Assembly (NCBI GenBank): GCA_900761995.1
Contig: CAAFEY010000096.1
Location: 1-47,847, forward strand
From: an uncultured Collinsella sp.
GTDB lineage: Bacteria; Actinomycetota; Coriobacteriia; Coriobacteriales; Coriobacteriaceae
Direction: 5' to 3'
DNA: 47,847 bases
Below are positions 46,401 to 47,847 of this stretch, one piece after another. Position 1 is the stretch's first letter; each line of letters opens with the position of its first letter. A program made the position numbers and the translations under genes. The notes under the pieces are model-generated. The model had not been told where the DNA came from. It ran no database searches and saw nothing but the letters and a program-made list of their open reading frames with translations.

Positions 46401-46462
46401 CTTGGAGCATTGCCCAGCGGCTGCCCCACGTCATCGCGCACATTGCGCTCGAGTACCCCCAT
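40397..46462 (-). CDS. Giant surface protein with Ig-like repeats, four DUF4430 domains, a beta-propeller and an InlB-type repeat
   Basis: 2,021 residues. A signal-peptide core (GLVAFLAFAMAFS, then AQLWA) lies near residues 50-73. Residues ~180-905 are Ig-like repeats (YTWQIAD, YQWLA and GKYLR recur). Residues ~905-1375 are four DUF4430 domains (YWQLFINGK, YTLKAGDSVVWYY and variants). Residues ~1400-1795 are PQQ-like propeller blades (VVNGNVYLAVNKRLLKID). Residues ~1797-1864 are an InlB/Flg_new repeat (GYTFGGWYTDEAC). A Lys/Asp/Ser stalk, then LAIVGIAAGVIGLALIAVFM and TKRGK, anchor the C-terminus; no LPXTG is seen. The ATG at 46462 follows AAGGAGGACCCCG; ATG 46381, after TAGGAG, is possible. 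Cobalamin binding is inferred. Confidence 0.82.
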   Translation of the reverse strand: MGVLERNVRDDVGQPLGNAPSADSRRQMDMFEDECQRASWRRHGALARGVAKRGLVAFLAFAMAFSTTPAQLWADGAEGIAEAVAQATTPSEGAQATDGAADTTAAAADANDSAAGGSSETGDTGSAAPDNVSDDASDDPAASDPASATPASEASDTTAETGDATAVASEPSVAKAASRAAATFSSNNGVSVGKSQSPSRWAGSNFTAFIQSNTTLYANVWTSSSKRASASGCTYQWLAADISNKSDADNSAFVPVEGQTGASIVLDDALRTQLNGKCLRVRITDASGNVIYGPTKGANNQKLTATNTIKAPVPTKTALDAKSYVLIQSSADDSSSYSSVKAEMLNPGTTLWANAYDGEAVPNKRIATQAGWTYQWLASDVRDAEDSAYQAIPGQTAQSLTITDELASQLAGKYIRVKVVGDGQELYGPSSSFGTPASVGYNTPGPVAASDQIALGHIVLAYNGAEFGDDYENVPNANVGDTIKAAAYYLNYDTPTDLYGSDKVDFSWWVADSADGTFEQVATGDTFTVTKECANRYLKVVAKAKKGIPGSDSCETKAGRILPKGATTLDSVAFTNASKGAKDTGSTIEACAYKAVDYSSEPVTEGVTYTWRWSSVDPSSSAFDAKTDWHVVEGKTDSSFTIPDDYAKRWVSVSATAGDNTVEATTAVAVKAAGSHELFLTYLKKIVGDQSDDAKFVYKSGEKIGVTAFEKTSAGTKGAELTSDQLTYTWQIADSAQGPFTTLTDENAHRPSFVISQKYVGKYLKCIVDGGYNTDYASTRYAIVKGEDAKAYTLTSVNVASSGNLAQVGGTLTPTANYMATGDWGDYETALPEGSLVDYRWYLADDAEGTNAHELFGADETTGAITLPASAEGKYAYVVANAGNNDVKSTAWLVNSSDEKSLSVNVRVVGVSKHDVGQSYDLVDWVPTASFEWSSTQKMSAWDIFAKVLDDAGYSYSTDGGVPYSVTNPDKSQTLAMENTASGYKYWRFDINGKAANSYATGYYPSDGDTLELVYEDPTGTVSTQVSATCSVVGTDAKGAQQTWAAAQSITLKKGSTAADLSEQLFKQTGLKADYDPNGSWGWALNSITSPFDSGRTLAYDPTTEAYWQLFINGKSSMVGAGGYTLKAGDSVVWYYSKYNDPAPADQLSVSCTVIGQDASGARQTWAQPTTALVDEGTTAADLSEQIFKKSGIGAKTGESSFGWYLESLTSPFEKNVTLSSEKVDENTWKYWQFFVNGKPVDVGAGAYTLKASDEIAWVYGSDGTMPGQVSVSMEIIGKKDDKAQRWTDPSMQVFVEGTTIKDASAAYFDALGIDSVMLNDGGYWNVHSLVSPLDGTKLTGSWSFFVNGDPGTQLDGDYALKSGDKIVWAYAAGDTVPNPDEIVVDPSASRPTDWKADWNGNSNAVVENVSTPTGALASSWTFDWKAYSGATYPNASEPIVVNGNVYLAVNKRLLKIDAESGKVLAESNLKTTIGYTTRPIYTNGLVIVPLDGGAVQALTADTLTTVWVTDPVSKTAQSNSQLTVDGNYLYVGTVDVDYGKGVYNNGHLTRINILTGAVSWQHVNADEGYYWTGATVGDGFILVPTSAGTVEMLGKSSGAVLGSVSVGAIVNSSCVLSADGSHAYLISRDGKLHVLAISDGSSRGADAASRISEERVVDLGLTGCACMPTLYGNKLIVGGEVSGGSALAIVDLDNDFATTLVSSADGSALPIGGIKGAPLVSAQADGTYVYFTVNYGATSDYVNYTSGGGVYRYKLGDAQATGAFSATGHNNYCDSPIACDAKGNLYYINDSGTLFKLNGGVKVSFETGDGSKVDFQTTADGKLVKPADPTREGYTFGGWYTDEACTEAYDFSTPVTADMTLYAKWTKNAVNPDGNGGSGSNGGSGSGTGAGTGTGAGAGTGSGSKGGAVAPGQKPVTKTTVSTKTGTKDNKSDKKDSDKSDKKDEKKSDKKDGKSDKKSDSKSDKASASTTTAKKSTEASAQESGLNPLAIVGIAAGVIGLALIAVFMLTKRGKGDGNAR

Positions 46463-46524
46463 CGGGGTCCTCCTTCCCTCCAGAGCCCAACGCGTACCGG
46501 CAGCATGCGCCGCGGCCGCGTGCA

Positions 46525-46697
46525 AGATGGGAGGCGATCCGACTTAACCTTGCCGGCCCGGGCGCGTCGTCCGATCTGCGACACGATTCTCCCGAGACAT
46601 AAGGAATTACGGTTACTGGTACAGCCGGGGATTTGCACCCCGATTCTCCCAAACGCGCAGGAAAACCGCGCATTTGTGCGTCTCCGCACCACCATCT
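46525..46697 (-). promoter_or_regulatory. Cobalamin riboswitch
   Basis: On the minus strand AGATGG (5') and CCATCT (3') close the element. Inside, GGGGTGCAAATCCCC and GGCTGTACCAGTAACCGTAA match the conserved AdoCbl-riboswitch core. TTAAGTCGGATCGCCTCCC resembles the 3' B12 box. It ends 62 bases before the strong ribosome site and ATG at 46462. The 3' CCTCC could alternatively pair with GGAGG of that site, which would fit translational repression by B12; that part is inference. An AT-rich promoter-like stretch (TAATAAT) lies just upstream. Confidence 0.85.
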
Positions 46698-46812
46698 AGG
46701 CCATCGATTATTACCGTCATTATGGTATCACGCAAAAGGGCCCCGCACGCAGGCGAAACCCAAGGTAAAAGCTATTGTTTGCGATAGGAAAATGCGGTGC
46801 CGACCGCAGCCC

Positions 46813-47847
46813 CTAGTGCTTGCCGCCGTGGCTGTTGCGCCAGATCTCACGCCCCAGCATCAACGCCAGCACCAGCGCGCTCACGTAGCCAAAAAGGCCG
46901 ATGACCGGAATACCAAACACAACCGGCTCGATGCGCGCGTAGTAGACCACCGACGAGCCAATAAACAGGCCGGCGATGACGATGGCCATTGACATGCGGT
47001 CGACGATGCCGCCAATCTGGCGCAGCGCCTTGTCGCTACTCATGAGCTGCAGGTTCAGCTTGAGCTGACCGCGCGTGAGCATGCGCGACGCCAGGCCCAG
47101 ATACTCAGCCGCTTCGAGCGAACCCTTTGCCGCTCGGTAGCTACTCGCAGCGAAATCGCGACTCATGTCGCGCATGCGTGCGTAGGTACTCTTCTCGTTT
47201 TTGATGTGCGTCTGGATGATCTGGATCATGTTGACGTTGGGCATGTACTCGGTCAGCAGGCCCTCGAGCGTCACCATGCCACGGGCGAACATCGTCACCA
47301 CACTCGGCAGCTCAACGTCATTTTTGCGTGCCAGATTGAGCAGCGAGGTCAAAAACTCGCCGATATCCAGGTCCTTAAGATCAAGACCCGCAAAATCGGC
47401 GACGATAAAGTCCAAATCGGACAAAAAGGCCGAATGGTCGAGCTCGGCCGAGTCGCCGCGCGTCACGGCAAAGCGCATGAGCGAATCCTTGAGCTTGGGC
47501 ACGTCGCCCTCGGCCACGGCAAAGATCATATCCTTGACGATGCCGCGGTCATGGCTCGACATGCGCCCGACCATGCCCAGGTCAATAAAGTAGACAATGC
47601 CGTCCTTGAGGATAATGTTTCCCGCATGCGGGTCGGCATGGAAAAAGCCGTCGTCGAGCACCTGCGTCGAGTAGTCCTCGACGATCGCCGAGCCGATCTT
47701 TTCCAGGTCATAGCCCTCGGCCACCAAGCGTTCAGGATCGGCGATCGAAATGCCGTCGACGTAGTCCATAACCACCACGTGCTCGGTGCACAGGTCCAGA
47801 TAGGATTTAGGGCACGTCACGCCATGAACGCTCTTATGGAACTCGTA
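46813..47847 (-). CDS. AarF/ABC1/UbiB-family atypical kinase (5' end beyond window)
   Basis: The minus-strand frame is open through the right edge, so about 345 C-terminal residues are present and the start is missing. FHADPHAGNIILKDG holds the catalytic-loop Asp-x-x-x-x-Asn, and YFIDLGMVGRMS is the DFG-like metal loop, both diagnostic of the UbiB/ADCK family. The C-terminus has two membrane helices (MAIVIAGLFIGSSVVYYARI; VIGLFGYVSALVLALML). Family members support lipid or quinone metabolism at the membrane. The role in this organism is unknown. Confidence 0.88.
   Translation of the reverse strand, partial: YEFHKSVHGVTCPKSYLDLCTEHVVVMDYVDGISIADPERLVAEGYDLEKIGSAIVEDYSTQVLDDGFFHADPHAGNIILKDGIVYFIDLGMVGRMSSHDRGIVKDMIFAVAEGDVPKLKDSLMRFAVTRGDSAELDHSAFLSDLDFIVADFAGLDLKDLDIGEFLTSLLNLARKNDVELPSVVTMFARGMVTLEGLLTEYMPNVNMIQIIQTHIKNEKSTYARMRDMSRDFAASSYRAAKGSLEAAEYLGLASRMLTRGQLKLNLQLMSSDKALRQIGGIVDRMSMAIVIAGLFIGSSVVYYARIEPVVFGIPVIGLFGYVSALVLALMLGREIWRNSHGGKH

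Overview
The window is one high-GC contig fragment from a Gram-positive, probably anaerobic gut actinobacterium of the class Coriobacteriia; Collinsella or a close relative is my best guess. This is inferred from gene content (class III fructose-1,6-bisphosphatase, two DegV proteins, PepV-type dipeptidase, QueH, a Tat-type lipoprotein PstS, DUF4430 surface proteins) and from the base and codon use. I could not run a database search. There are 37 supported coding regions, two of them cut by the window edges, and I see no rRNA or tRNA gene.

Layout. 1-7.1 kb: a truncated ArsP_2-type metal permease, a DEDDh exonuclease, an A-rich accessory gene with a DUF559/Vsr-like C-terminus, then a metal-efflux unit (ArsR/SmtB sensor, HMA metallochaperone, P1B-ATPase) that carries three copies of one operator, and a DtxR-family regulator. 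7.3-13.8 kb: a Cof phosphatase, an ABC-F protein and the phosphate transporter pstSCAB. 14.2-17.4 kb: dipeptidase, HAD phosphatase and DegV. 17.4-21.7 kb is an accessory island: a MITE-like element, a 994-residue primase-helicase of the TOTE conflict type, and a DinJ/YafQ toxin-antitoxin pair. Two direct copies of a 71-bp palindromic repeat bracket the MITE and the primase-helicase. 21.8-29.3 kb: a LOG-family protein, tgt, an SDR enzyme, a tail-anchored coiled-coil protein, and queA-queH. Together with tgt these give three steps of queuosine formation. 29.4-39.2 kb is mostly housekeeping: a DUF3267 peptidase, a MetRS-like protein, an RNA m5C methyltransferase, a TIM-barrel protein, a second DegV, fbp and two GtrA proteins. 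39.5-46.7 kb: a two-gene operon for large surface proteins with transcobalamin-like DUF4430 domains, headed by a cobalamin riboswitch. The window ends inside an AarF/UbiB-type kinase.

The most notable signals are these. (1) A ~150-170 bp structured element occurs three times. Each copy starts exactly at the TAG stop of an unrelated minus-strand gene, and the copies differ by compensatory stem changes while keeping the same internal-loop motifs. (2) The B12-riboswitch/DUF4430 operon looks like a surface corrinoid-capture system. (3) The TOTE-type primase-helicase sits between direct repeats, one of which supplies its stop codon. (4) Six short units alternate in orientation at a ~31-bp pitch between two convergent terminators. 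(5) Several other palindromic repeat families occupy the intergenic spaces.
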